DNA from: Deltaproteobacteria bacterium
GTDB lineage: Bacteria; Desulfobacterota; Binatia; Binatales; Binataceae
Reading direction: 5' to 3'
DNA length: 64,000 nt
Assembly: GCA_021794015.1 (NCBI GenBank)
Contig: JAJYRQ010000017.1
Location: 1-64,000 of the forward strand
Under the pieces are notes generated by a model. The model saw only the letters and a program-made list of their open reading frames with translations, was not told the origin of the DNA and made no database searches. A program made the position numbers and the translations under genes. Of this stretch, positions 44,457 to 52,574 are shown in pieces; the stretch's first letter is position 1; each line of letters begins with the position of its first letter.

Positions 44457-45306
44457 AGGCGTCGGTTCGCCGGTCGCGGAAAAAAGGCCAGTGCCGGCGC
44501 ACCCGTTCGACCCGGGCAAGGTCGCATTCGGCAACCAGCACCTCCGGCTCGGTGAAGCTTGCCCGCGCGACCACGCGCCCGAACGGATCGGCGACAAACG
44601 AGCCGCCCCAGAATTCAAGTCCGCCTTCCACGCCGACCCGATTGACGGCAGCCACGTAAACGCCGTTGGCGATCGCGTGCGCCCGCTGGATCGTTTCCCA
44701 CGCTTCGTACTGCTCGCGCCGGGCCTGCGCCTCTTCACCCTGGAACCAGCCGATGGCGCTCGGGTAGAAGATCACTTCGGCGCCGCACAGAGCGGTTAGG
44801 CGGGCGGCCTCGGGAAACCACTGGTCCCAGCAAATCAGAACGCCGACGCTCGCAAAAGGCGTGGCGCAGGCGCCGAAACCCCGGTCGCCGGGGGTGAAGT
44901 AAAACTTTTCGTAGTAGCCCGGATCGTCCGGGATATGCATCTTGCGGTAGTGCGTCCGAATCGTGCCGGCGGGGTCGATGAGCACGGCGCTGTTATGGTA
45001 GAGGCCGGGCGCGCGCCGCTCGAAGACCGGAGCCACGATTACCACGCCGAGGCTCACGGCCAGCCGCGCCAGCACCTCGGTGGTCGGTCCCGGCACCGGC
45101 TCGGCGAGATCGAAATGGCGTGTCTCCTCGCTCTGACAGAAGTAGCGGGAGCTGAACAGCTCCTGCAGGCAGATCACCCGCGCGCCCCGCTCGGCCGCCT
45201 GCCGCGCCAGCGCCACGGCCCGCTCCAGGTTGGCCGCGGGAGTCTCCTCGCACGACATCTGCACCAGTCCGAGCTTAAGCAGGCGGCTCGGCTTGCCTTG
45301 CGCCAT
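44425..45306 (-). CDS. aguB: N-carbamoylputrescine amidohydrolase
   Basis: A 293-residue nitrilase-fold amidase hydrolysing N-carbamoylputrescine to putrescine, CO2 and ammonia. The catalytic triad is visible: E in CLQELFSSRYFC, K in HYRKMHIPDDPGYYEKFYF and C in LICWDQWFPEAAR. NGVYVAAVNRVG and WGGSFVADPFG are typical of AguB. It is paired with aguA, completing putrescine synthesis from agmatine. An arginine decarboxylase is not in the window. ATG 45306 begins AQGKPSRLLKLGLVQ; the upstream extension looks unconserved. Confidence 0.95.
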   Translation of the reverse strand: MAQGKPSRLLKLGLVQMSCEETPAANLERAVALARQAAERGARVICLQELFSSRYFCQSEETRHFDLAEPVPGPTTEVLARLAVSLGVVIVAPVFERRAPGLYHNSAVLIDPAGTIRTHYRKMHIPDDPGYYEKFYFTPGDRGFGACATPFASVGVLICWDQWFPEAARLTALCGAEVIFYPSAIGWFQGEEAQARREQYEAWETIQRAHAIANGVYVAAVNRVGVEGGLEFWGGSFVADPFGRVVARASFTEPEVLVAECDLARVERVRRHWPFFRDRRTDAYGDLVRRFVP

Positions 45307-46007
45307 CGTGTTCACGCTCCTTGCCGGCCCGGGCCGTGCGCGCCGCATTGAGTTGCGTTTGCCGGCGGCAGGCACCGGCGCGTGGCCCGCGGCCTGACGC
45401 TGGTAGTTTTCCAAAAACGCTCGCCATGGTCCATACTAGAAGAGCAGTCGCGAAAGAGGCGAACGCCCGGCTGCCTGGCGCCGGGCGTCATTCGGGACAA
45501 CAATGACGGCTGAGAATCGGGGTTCCCGCCTGATGCGGCAAGCGACGGCCGGCGCGGCCGCGCAAAGCGGGCCTGGACGGCTCGACGCTGGCGGCACCGA
45601 TGCCCCCGGCAGGTCGCGGATTGGCTTCCGGGAGGCTTTGGCGCGCCGCCTTGATGCTTCGCCCGGATGGGCGGAGTTGCGCCTGTCGTGGCGCGCCTTT
45701 CGGCAAAAGCTTCGGGCGCTCAACCGCACCGGTCTGCCGTGCGCCGACGGCGCCGGGGTCGGCCGCAGCCAGATGGCCTGCTCGGTGAAGCGGGAGCTTC
45801 ACGCGCGTTATCACGGCGTTAGCGGTTGCTGTTAGCCGAGTTGTCCCGTTGACAACTGCCGGACGGGCTTCTGTCATCTGGCGTGTCCGGCGCCATCACG
45901 GCTTACCCGAGACTCAACGCCGCGACCTGTCACCCCCGCGCGCGTGGCCATTGCATGGCGGCAGGGACACGCGTCGCGCATCCCCGCATTGCGCGCTCCC
46001 GTTGGTT

Positions 46008-46097
46008 GGGCAAGCTGCCGTGCGGCGAGCACCGCGCGCGAGGGGTCCCGGCTCCCCGCCGCCACGCAAGGGCCTCTCGCCGCACGGCAGCTTGCCC
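46008..46097. repeat. 22-bp perfect inverted repeat
   Basis: GCAAGCTGCCGTGCGGCGAG at 46010-46029 is exactly complementary to 46076-46095. The pairing extends two further bases outward (46008-46029 with 46076-46097), with a 46-base loop. The left arm continues into GCACCGCGCG, which resembles CTGCTCTGCGGCGAGCACCA at 59787-59806, linking it to the repeat-rich region near 59.5 kb. Confidence 0.7.
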
Positions 46098-46315
46098 GAG
46101 CTTCCTGTCGCGCCTTTCCCAAGAGGGGGAGAGGCATGAAAGTGAGGGCGCGCGGCTGTTCACAAATTGTTGATGGTCTGTTGACCGCGTGCTCCCTTTT
46201 CGCACAGGTCTCGCGTGATAGGTGTTTCTGCCGGGTATTTCTAGGCGATTTTTCTCCGCTGTCTAGGGGCTCGTACGCATTTCACCTCCCCGCCCGTGTC
46301 GGTAGCCTTTGGGCC

Positions 46316-46387
46316 TGTGGAAGACGCATGGATAACCTGCGGATAAGTCTGTTGACAACTGAGGTGGTGTTGGCGGGGAGCGGATAA
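46316..46387 (+). promoter_or_regulatory. 11-bp-spaced motifs resembling DnaA boxes
   Basis: TGTGGAAGA (46316), CATGGATAA (46327) and TGCGGATAA (46338) start exactly 11 bases apart; AGCGGATAA follows at 46379. They match the reverse DnaA box TGTGGATAA in 7, 7, 8 and 7 of 9 positions. They lie directly before a histidine kinase gene. They may be DnaA sites or the operator of another regulator. Confidence 0.35.
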
Positions 46388-46390
46388 CTT

Positions 46391-47326
46391 GTGGACGCGG
46401 GCGAGCGTCCGGAGGGGGAGCCTGTGGAGACCGACAGCCGGCCACGCGCCGAAAACGATTCGCCACCGCCAGCGACTGCAACCGTCGAAGATGACGTTTC
46501 CGCACGCCTGCCGCAAGCAGAAGCCAAGCAGACGCTTGCCAACCTCGCTCACGAGCTAAGAACGCCGCTCCAAGTGCTGGTCGGATACCTTGACATCCTG
46601 CGTGAGGACTGGGGCGGCGAGCTCCAGCCGGCGCCGCGGGAAATCCTGGAGCGGATGAACCGCAACCTGCAGGAACTGGTCCAACTCGTAAATAATGTCC
46701 TGAATTTTCTACGCTTTGATTGTCTGGCGCCGCCGGCCGATGGCGGCGAAGAGATTGTCCTGGCCGAGTTGCTGGCGGAGATAATGCCGGCAATTCAGGC
46801 CTTCAACCACGCCAGAGGACTCGAGTTGGTCTTCGATCTGGAAGCAGCGCCGCCGGTCATCCGGGCTCCGCGCCGCGCGCTTAGGACGATCCTGGTCAAC
46901 CTTTTGCACAATGCCATCAAGTTCACCGCGCGCGGCAGGGTAAGCCTAACGGCTGAGCAGGTCGCAAGCGGCGACGGCGCAGGCGAGGTGCTTTTCCGGA
47001 TCACCGACACCGGACCTGGGATGGGCACGCAGGCGCTCAAGCATCTGGCGCAGCCGTTTCGTCAGTTCTCCCAGTCCAACGCGCGCCGTTTTCGGGGGCT
47101 TGGTCTTGGGCTTGCCGTCACACAGCGCGAGCTGCGGCTTTTGGGCGGCAGGCTCGAGGTGACGGCCTGCCCCGGCCAAGGCGCCAGCTTCACCGCGCGC
47201 CTGCCGCTCGCTTCGCTGCCGGCGCAAGGTGCCATGGCCGGCCATCTTGGCTGCCGCGCCGGCTGCCAACTGCTGTTCGTGAAAGGCGGCCTCAACCCAG
47301 GGCGGCCAATATGTCGGGGATCGTGA
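46391..47326 (+). CDS. Soluble sensor histidine kinase
   Basis: A 311-residue kinase without membrane segments or a recognisable sensor domain. An acidic/Pro-rich N-terminus (about 45 residues) precedes the HisKA domain with ANLAHELRTPLQ (H54). The HATPase domain has NLLHNAIKFTARG (N box), ITDTGPGMG (G1), FRQFSQSNA and GLGLGLAVTQRELRLLGG (G2). The conserved part ends at FTARLPLAS. About 40 further residues run into a region made of gene scraps, so the C-terminus is probably not native. GTG 46391 is the start. A cognate regulator is not adjacent. Confidence 0.85.
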   Translation: MDAGERPEGEPVETDSRPRAENDSPPPATATVEDDVSARLPQAEAKQTLANLAHELRTPLQVLVGYLDILREDWGGELQPAPREILERMNRNLQELVQLVNNVLNFLRFDCLAPPADGGEEIVLAELLAEIMPAIQAFNHARGLELVFDLEAAPPVIRAPRRALRTILVNLLHNAIKFTARGRVSLTAEQVASGDGAGEVLFRITDTGPGMGTQALKHLAQPFRQFSQSNARRFRGLGLGLAVTQRELRLLGGRLEVTACPGQGASFTARLPLASLPAQGAMAGHLGCRAGCQLLFVKGGLNPGRPICRGS

Positions 47327-47415
47327 GCGGCCGTACTGTCGCATCTCCCAGGCGATCCATGAGAATGGAATTAACCGCTTGGCCGGCGCGCTTTTGGTCC
47401 AGCGCGAGGGCGTCA
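47292..47415 (-). pseudogene. aroB 3'-end fragment
   Basis: These 124 bases align without gaps to the 3' end of the intact aroB (50921-51044), with about 20 mismatches by eye. The frame and stop are kept. The fragment reads ALDQKRAGQAVNSILMDRLG and ends IPDILAALG, against ALDKKRAGQAIDFILIDRMG and MPDIVAALG in the intact gene. Substitutions are mostly conservative, which implies a once-functional homologue. Nothing of aroB remains upstream. Confidence 0.85.
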
Positions 47416-47447
47416 GCTTGAACGCGCGCCTGCCGCTTGCTTCGCCG
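47409..47447 (+). pseudogene. Histidine kinase 3'-end scrap
   Basis: GCGTCAGCTTGAACGCGCGC and the following bases encode GVSLNARLPLAS, matching GASFTARLPLAS at 47191-47230, the end of the adjacent kinase HATPase domain. It joins the aroB scrap at the shared bases GCGTCA. It is a second, diverged copy of a kinase C-terminus. Confidence 0.6.
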
Positions 47448-47469
47448 GCAACGCCGGGCCCGCCGCCCG

Positions 47470-47557
47470 GTCAGGGCCCATCATGCAAAGGCCTGTCGCG
47501 TAGGGGGCACTGCCGACCTCGATCGAGCTGTAAAAGTCGAGGCCGCCGGGCGGCGGG
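47470..47557 (-). pseudogene. GH105 3'-region fragment
   Basis: The fragment encodes PPGGLDFYSSIEVGSAPYAT then GLCMM, aligned to PPGDLDFYNSIEVGSAPYGT and GLCMM in the intact GH105 gene (49763-50824). The match stops on both sides. As with the aroB scrap, changes are mostly conservative. Confidence 0.8.
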
Positions 47558-47615
47558 CTGATTCTGTGTTGATGCTACCTTGGCGTGGTCTTGCGCTTCT
47601 GGAGCCCTGGCTCCT

Positions 47616-48398
47616 ATGATGCCCGTAATGGTGCAAAAGCGAAAATCCCCGGGCGGGATAACGACCAGCCGGGTTGTTACAAGCGCCTATGTGGGGACCA
47701 ACGCTGAGGTGTTCCCGCTGGTTCTCGGGCTGCACGTTCCTTTACGGGCCAAGATAGCCGACGTGACCTATGGAAAAGGCGTTTTCTGGAAGAATGTCCG
47801 GACGCATCTTTACGACGTGCGATTCACCGATATCCAGACCGGTGTAGACTGTAGAAGCCTGCCCTACAAGGACGCCTCGTTCGACTGCGTCGTCCTCGAT
47901 CCGCCGTACATGGAAGGACTCTACCGGCGCAACAAGGGGCATATGGCGGGCGCTGGCAACTTCGCGCCTTTTCGCGAGCACTATTCAAACGGCGAGCCTA
48001 CAAATGGTGGTCCCAAGTGGCACGATGCCGTCTTGGACATGTACTTCAAAGCCGGGCGCGAAGCTCACCGCATTCTCAAGGAAAGCGGCACCTTAATCGT
48101 CAAATGTCAGGATGAGGTCAGCGCGAACACCCAAAGGCTGACGCATATTGAGATCGTCAACCATTACGAAGCGCAGGGTTTTTACGCGAAGGACCTCTTT
48201 GTGGTAGTGCGGCCAAACGCGCCCGCTGTGAGCCGCACCAAGGGGCAGGTCCACGCTCGCAAGAACCACTCCTACTTCTTGGTTTTCGTCAAGTCCCGGA
48301 GCCGTCGTTGTTTACGGGCGCTCCCCCACAATTCGATCCAACAGTCCGAACGGCCCGGCACGAAGGGGGGGGTCGAACTGGCCACGAGACCTCGATAA
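47616..48398 (+). CDS. Site-specific DNA methyltransferase (N4/N6 type)
   Basis: A 260-residue methyltransferase. A SAM-type region [15 protein letters not shown] comes first, then the catalytic motif [15 protein letters not shown] (DPPY). The later strands are [11 protein letters not shown] and HSYFLVFVK. The N-terminal order (G-x-G before DPPY) fits gamma- or beta-like short enzymes of type II systems. The last 35 residues overlap the 3' end of the convergent endonuclease gene by 110 bases and look unconserved. The start could be ATG 47616, 47619 or 47628; GGAG lies upstream of the first. It should protect DNA from the adjacent nuclease; its recognition site is unknown. Confidence 0.85.
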   Translation: MMPVMVQKRKSPGGITTSRVVTSAYVGTNAEVFPLVLGLHVPLRAKIADVTYGKGVFWKNVRTHLYDVRFTDIQTGVDCRSLPYKDASFDCVVLDPPYMEGLYRRNKGHMAGAGNFAPFREHYSNGEPTNGGPKWHDAVLDMYFKAGREAHRILKESGTLIVKCQDEVSANTQRLTHIEIVNHYEAQGFYAKDLFVVVRPNAPAVSRTKGQVHARKNHSYFLVFVKSRSRRCLRALPHNSIQQSERPGTKGGVELATRPR

Positions 48399-48912
48399 GG
48401 GTGGCCAAGAGGTGCTCTTTAACGTCGGCCGGATACCTCCGAAATGTGCTCCGCGGTAAACTTTCGTTGCGCGCGAAGATAAAGCGCCAGACGCTCTCAA
48501 AGGCAAGCAAATTGACCGCCAACAGGTCAAACTCGCCCACAAGCAAGCAGGTTGTCTCGACTTCCCTTCCATTGGGCAATTTGACCTTGCGTCTGTCGCT
48601 GGCGTCACACTGGACCTTCCCTGCATAGCCGCCCTTCCGCGGTTTCACCGTGGCCGTCTGAAGCGATTTCACCTCGACGCTGACTTCTCTGCCCTTGTAG
48701 GTGAAGATAAAGTCGCCCTTCTTGGTCCGGTCGTGGTCGTCGGGCTTCCGCAGGCCGGTTACCTGTCGGGACGACTCGAAGATTTTTCGGGCCTTATATT
48801 CGGCTACGTAGCCGAGCGTGATCCCACGCAGGCTTGGGTTCTCGTCAAGGATTTCCGTTAATTCCCTTGGCGTAAGCTGCCACCGCTCAAGTATCGTGCT
48901 CCTTGGCAACAT
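48289..48912 (-). CDS. PD-(D/E)xK restriction endonuclease
   Basis: A 207-residue nuclease of the type II kind. The catalytic core is [20 protein letters not shown]: the aspartate in GDF and the E-x-K in VEVKS fit the PD-(D/E)xK pattern. A helical, DNA-reading N-terminus ([20 protein letters not shown]) precedes it. [18 protein letters not shown] and [12 protein letters not shown] complete the fold. It faces the methyltransferase gene and their 3' ends overlap (48289-48398). The last 25 residues are probably not conserved. No controller (C) protein gene is visible. Confidence 0.8.
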   Translation of the reverse strand: MLPRSTILERWQLTPRELTEILDENPSLRGITLGYVAEYKARKIFESSRQVTGLRKPDDHDRTKKGDFIFTYKGREVSVEVKSLQTATVKPRKGGYAGKVQCDASDRRKVKLPNGREVETTCLLVGEFDLLAVNLLAFESVWRFIFARNESLPRSTFRRYPADVKEHLLATLIEVSWPVRPPPSCRAVRTVGSNCGGAPVNNDGSGT

Positions 48913-49172
48913 GGCGACAACCGGGGAGCAATTCTAGCGAGCGTGAATGGCCGTTGCCAGTGGAGTGAGCCCCTGGGGCTGGATAGGCATCACGCTGGCG
49001 ATTGGACCAGTTGGCGGGTATATTCCTGCTCGAAGCGCGCAGATGCCAAGTAGCCGAGCGCTGAGTGCTGCCTGCTCACGCCTCCAGAGACTCGACCGTC
49101 GCTTGGCGCTGCTCAAGCGAGCGCTGCGCGAAAAGGTCTTCGGCTTGACGCGACCGAACGAGCCGTGCCCTA

Positions 49173-49439
49173 ATGGCCCGTCTCCTCGCTGCCATTGAAT
49201 TCGAGTTCGGCTGGGTGGTTCAGCAGGGAACTGCCGTTGATTGGATCGGGCTGGCGCGATGGGTCGAGGACGGCAGGTTCGTGACCTCGGCGGGGGTCGC
49301 GGCCGGAATCGACATGACGCTCGCCGTGATCGCGAGGCTTGAGGGCATCGCGACGGCCGAGCGGATCGCCACCCGGATGGAATACGAATGGCATCGCGAC
49401 GCAGCGTGGGACCCCTTTGCTAAGATACATGGATTGTGA
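49173..49439 (+). pseudogene. DJ-1/PfpI-family C-terminal fragment
   Basis: An 88-residue frame. WVEDGRFVTSAGVAAGIDMT and ARLEGIATAERIATRMEYEW match the C-terminal third of DJ-1/PfpI (GATase1-like) proteins such as isonitrile hydratases, ending DPFAKIHGL. The N-terminal nucleophile region with its cysteine is absent. The upstream frame (48947-49198) does not supply it. It is a truncated gene in the accessory patch. Confidence 0.75.
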
Positions 49440-49618
49440 TCCGGGCGGCGCGCGCCGCGCCTCGCGCTCGCACTTCATGGAGCAGGGCTGTCTGCCGGCT
49501 TAGCGGCGGCGGATCATGATCGCGGGCGGTCCGGGCACGGGGAAAGAGCACCGGTCATGCACGCAACCCGGCGTTGCGCGGCCGGCCGGGAGGGCGGGCG
49601 TGTCAGCGCCGGTCGCTT

Positions 49619-49774
49619 AGCAGGATGTTGAAAAAGTCCTTTCAACATCCTGCTCCCTCACTCTTATCTCTCCCAGAGGGAGAGAAGGTGTAGGAAAGAA
49701 GCCATCTTTTACACAGGGTGTTGAGAATGGAACCACGCTTGACAGCGAGGTTGAGGGGTTTCTCAACACCCTGT
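49619..49774. mobile_element. MITE-like element with two perfect inverted repeats
   Basis: AGCAGGATGTTGAAA (49619-49633) is inverted as TTTCAACATCCTGCT (49640-49654). ACAGGGTGTTGAGAA (49713-49727) is inverted as TTCTCAACACCCTGT (49760-49774). The two units share the pattern CAGGxTGTTGA, which resembles IS1182/IS5-type terminal repeats. There is no transposase between. The right end replaces the 3' end of the GH105 gene, whose stop (49763) lies inside the repeat. Confidence 0.6.
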
Positions 49775-50824
49775 TAGGCAACTGAAGAGGGCCGCACCTT
49801 GCAGCGCCTCGGCCAGGGTCATCATACAAAGACCAGTTCCGTAGGGGGCGCTGCCGACCTCGATCGAGTTGTAAAAGTCGAGGTCGCCGGGCGGCGTCTG
49901 CTGGGAAACGCCAGTAAACTCGCCGTTGACATCGACCTTGGCCGTTACAGCCTGGATGGCGCGCTGCCAGACGGCTTGGGCCTGCTCCCGCTCAAGTCCG
50001 GAAAGCTTCATTGCCAAGGCGCGGCCAAGAGCAAGCGCAAAGCCGGCCGCAGCCGACGATTCAAGGTAGGAATCAGTGCGGTCAAGCACCGTATGCCACA
50101 AGCCCTCGGCGTCCTGAAGCGCCGCCACCGCGTTTAGTTGCCGGGCCAACGCTCCGGCGATCCGGCCTAAGCCAGCCTTGCCGCTCGCGCAGTGCGGCAG
50201 CGTTCCGAGGCAGAGCAAGACCTCGGTCGCCGCTACCCCGAACCAGGCATTGCCGCGGGCCCACAGACAGGGCGAAACCGCCTGCCGTTCGAGGTAGGCC
50301 ACGTGTCTGAAAAGGCCCGTGACTTCGTCCTGGAGATACCTTTGATGGACCAGCAGTTGGTCGGCTGCGGCCTCCATCCGAGCCGTGTCGGAACGTATTA
50401 GTCCCAGCCGCGCGAGCGCTGGGGCCGCGAAATAACTGATATCCACCCAAACCTCGACGGCAGGCGGATGAGGCACGATCGCGCCGTCGCTGGTGCGCAT
50501 GGTTTTAGCCTCGAGCGCATCGACAACGGCCGCGGCGTAATCGAGGTAGGCCGTCTGGCCGGTCAGCAGGTAGATATCGAGTGCGGGCAGCGCCTCGGCA
50601 GACCAGGACCAAATCCACCCTTCGGTTTGCGGACCGGCGGTAAGTTTGGGTTCGAACCACGCTATAGCGTCTTCGAGCGGCTTTTTTGACCCGAGAGCAC
50701 GCGCGGCGTAGAGAAGTCCATCGCACTGGACGGCGTCGCCCCAGTGCGGCTGTTCGGTTCTTAGGGCGGGGCCGGCCCGGGCGGCAAGCCGCTCGAGGGT
50801 GTTTTTTACCGAGCGCTTATGCAT
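49763..50824 (-). CDS. GH105-type unsaturated glucuronyl/rhamnogalacturonyl hydrolase
   Basis: A 353-residue (alpha/alpha)6-barrel protein of the GH88/GH105 group. Motifs include WGDAVQCDGLLYAA, VWVDISYFAAPALARLG, CLWARGNAWFGVAATEVLL, DSYLESSAAAGFALALGRAL and GDLDFYNSIEVGSAPYGTG. These are the blocks shared with YteR/YesR-type enzymes that remove unsaturated uronic acids from pectin-derived oligosaccharides. No signal peptide is seen, so it would be cytoplasmic. The last nine residues (ALFSCLTGC) are encoded by the MITE-like repeat, so the native C-terminus has been replaced. It lies 97 bases downstream of the aroB start-side region, same strand. Confidence 0.8.
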   Translation of the reverse strand: MHKRSVKNTLERLAARAGPALRTEQPHWGDAVQCDGLLYAARALGSKKPLEDAIAWFEPKLTAGPQTEGWIWSWSAEALPALDIYLLTGQTAYLDYAAAVVDALEAKTMRTSDGAIVPHPPAVEVWVDISYFAAPALARLGLIRSDTARMEAAADQLLVHQRYLQDEVTGLFRHVAYLERQAVSPCLWARGNAWFGVAATEVLLCLGTLPHCASGKAGLGRIAGALARQLNAVAALQDAEGLWHTVLDRTDSYLESSAAAGFALALGRALAMKLSGLEREQAQAVWQRAIQAVTAKVDVNGEFTGVSQQTPPGDLDFYNSIEVGSAPYGTGLCMMTLAEALQGAALFSCLTGC

Positions 50825-50920
50825 CGGCGCCAGCGCGCTTCGCTAACCGTTTAACTTCCGAGCTCGGCATTAGACCTGATTGCCGGCTTAACCGGCCGTC
50901 GTGTCTGGCGTAAGGCGGGG

Positions 50921-52000
50921 TCAACCCAGGGCGGCCACGATGTCGGGCATCTTGAGCGGCTTGACCGTGGCATGTCCCATCCGATCTATGAGAATGAAAT
51001 CAATTGCCTGACCGGCGCGCTTTTTGTCCAGCGCGAGGGCGTCAAGAAGCCGCTTGGGCGACACCTCGGCGGGCATCCGGGTGGGAAGTCCGGCCGCCTC
51101 GATGAGCCGCAGGAGTCGGCTTGCCTGGCCGGGGTCGAGATTCGCGTAGACGCCCGAGAGTCTCAGGGCGACCGCCATGCCGATCGCCACCGCTTCGCCG
51201 TGAAGGTAGGTGCCGTAGCCTTGGCTGGCTTCGAGGGCATGTCCCACGGTGTGGCCGAAATTGAGGATTTTGCGCGGGCCCGCCTCGCGCTCGTCGGCGC
51301 CCACCACGGCCGCCTTGTGGGCGAGCGCGCGGGCAACCGTTGCTTCCAGCGTTTCTCCGCGTCGGGCCAGGATTTCCGCCATATGCGTTTCGAGCCAATC
51401 CACCAAGGGCGCATCGGCTATGGCAGCGCACTTTATCACCTCGGCCAGTCCTTCGCGGAACTCGCGCTCCGGCAAGGTGGCCAGGGTCGTGATATCGGCG
51501 GCGACAAGACGCGGCTGGTAGAAGGCCCCGATTAGGTTTTTACCTTGCGGATGGTTGACTCCGGTCTTGCCTCCCAGGGCCGAATCAACCTGGGCGATAA
51601 GCGAAGTCGGCACCTCGACCAGCGGGACCCCGCGCAGATAGGTGGCCGCGGCAAAGCCGGCCAAGTCGCCGACGACGCCGCCGCCGAGCGCAAAAACCGG
51701 CGATCCGCGGTCCAGCCGCGCCGCGACTAGCCGGTCGTAGACCGACTCCAGCACCTGCAGCGACTTGCTTGGCTCGCCGGCGGCTATCTCGATTCCTACC
51801 GGCTCGAAGCCGGCCGTCGCAAGAGAGCGCTGAAGCCGCGCCGCGTAAAGCGGACCAACGTTCGAATCGGTTACCACCGCAGCGCGCGACGGCCGCAAGC
51901 CGCAGTCAACCGCCAGCCGGCCCAAGCGGTCGAGCAGGTCGGGACCGATGTGGGCGGTATAGGAAGCGCCGCCCGCAAGGTTTACCTCGACGGTTGTCAT
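50921..52000 (-). CDS. aroB: 3-dehydroquinate synthase
   Basis: A 359-residue NAD- and metal-dependent enzyme converting DAHP to 3-dehydroquinate. It has VVTDSNVGPLYAARL, the NAD region FALGGGVVGDLAGFAAATYLRG, PTSLIAQVDSALGGKTGVNH, GLAEVIKCAAI, the metal ligands in LNFGHTVGHALE and YLHGEAVAIGM, and the C-terminal LALDKKRAGQAIDFILI. ATG 52000 overlaps the aroK stop by four bases. The longer upstream frame belongs to aroK in another frame. A diverged scrap of another aroB lies at 47292-47415. Confidence 0.97.
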   Translation of the reverse strand: MTTVEVNLAGGASYTAHIGPDLLDRLGRLAVDCGLRPSRAAVVTDSNVGPLYAARLQRSLATAGFEPVGIEIAAGEPSKSLQVLESVYDRLVAARLDRGSPVFALGGGVVGDLAGFAAATYLRGVPLVEVPTSLIAQVDSALGGKTGVNHPQGKNLIGAFYQPRLVAADITTLATLPEREFREGLAEVIKCAAIADAPLVDWLETHMAEILARRGETLEATVARALAHKAAVVGADEREAGPRKILNFGHTVGHALEASQGYGTYLHGEAVAIGMAVALRLSGVYANLDPGQASRLLRLIEAAGLPTRMPAEVSPKRLLDALALDKKRAGQAIDFILIDRMGHATVKPLKMPDIVAALG

Positions 52001-52557
52001 CGAGCCTCCTGGCACGCGGTAAACAGGGCTAGGACGCGCTCGGCCGCCTCTTCGACGGTGAGATCGGAGGTGTCCACCCAAAGCGGCGCGCGGGCGTAGT
52101 AGGGGCGGCGCCGCTCGAGCAGCTCGATTATTCGGGCCAGGGGCGTCTTGCCGCCTTCGAGCAGTTTGGGACGAACCTCGCCGCCTGCCGCAAGCCGCCG
52201 CATGATTATTTCGGGCCGGGCGCTCAGACAGACGATCACGCCGGCGCAGGCCAGCGCGGCGTAATTGGCGTCGTCGACGAGCACGCCGCCGCCGGTGGCG
52301 ATAATCGCCGGCCTCGGCGCGCCGCACTGCGCGCAGCGCGCGCGGCTGCGGCACAGCTCGGCGACGATCTCGCGCTCGAGCTCTCTAAGGCGCGTCTCGC
52401 CGTCCTCGCGGAAAATGGCCGGAATCGACTTGCCAGCGCGCCGCGCGACCATCGCGTCCGTGTCGAACAGGCGCCAGGTCAGGCGCTCTGCCAGAAGCTG
52501 GCCTACGCTGGTCTTGCCGGTGGCCATGAAACCGGTTAGCACGAGCTTTCGCGCCAT
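51997..52557 (-). CDS. aroK: Shikimate kinase
   Basis: A 186-residue P-loop kinase. Walker A is LTGFMATGKTSVG, the shikimate-binding aspartate is in FDTDAMV, GETRLRELERE carries the arginine of the second site, and ATGGGVL is the glycine loop. The lid region RPKLLEG and YYARAPLWVDTSDL follow. It phosphorylates shikimate with ATP. It sits between aroC and aroB with short spacing, forming a shikimate operon. Confidence 0.96.
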   Translation of the reverse strand: MARKLVLTGFMATGKTSVGQLLAERLTWRLFDTDAMVARRAGKSIPAIFREDGETRLRELEREIVAELCRSRARCAQCGAPRPAIIATGGGVLVDDANYAALACAGVIVCLSARPEIIMRRLAAGGEVRPKLLEGGKTPLARIIELLERRRPYYARAPLWVDTSDLTVEEAAERVLALFTACQEAR

Positions 52558-52574
52558 GGCAGCCGGGGCGGGCC

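Larger units (their letters stand above)
45307..46390. other. Long intergenic region with repeats and possible DnaA-box-like array
   Basis: Almost 1.1 kb with no convincing gene. A 110-residue plus-strand frame at 45503-45835 and a 129-residue minus-strand frame at 45488-45877 overlap, and neither has a motif. Contents: a repeat-family copy at 45944-45976, a large inverted repeat at 46008-46097, and an AT-richer stretch at 46150-46390 with 11-bp-spaced motifs just before the second histidine kinase. Confidence 0.45.

Noticed and set aside
45488..45877. Overlapping frames of 129 (minus) and 110 (plus) residues
   Set aside because: Neither shows hydrophobic-core patterning, motifs or a ribosome site, and the area merges into repeats.
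46150..46390. A replication origin
   Set aside because: The boxes are imperfect and there is no dnaA, dnaN, rpmH or gidA-type neighbour. I list the motifs but do not call an origin.
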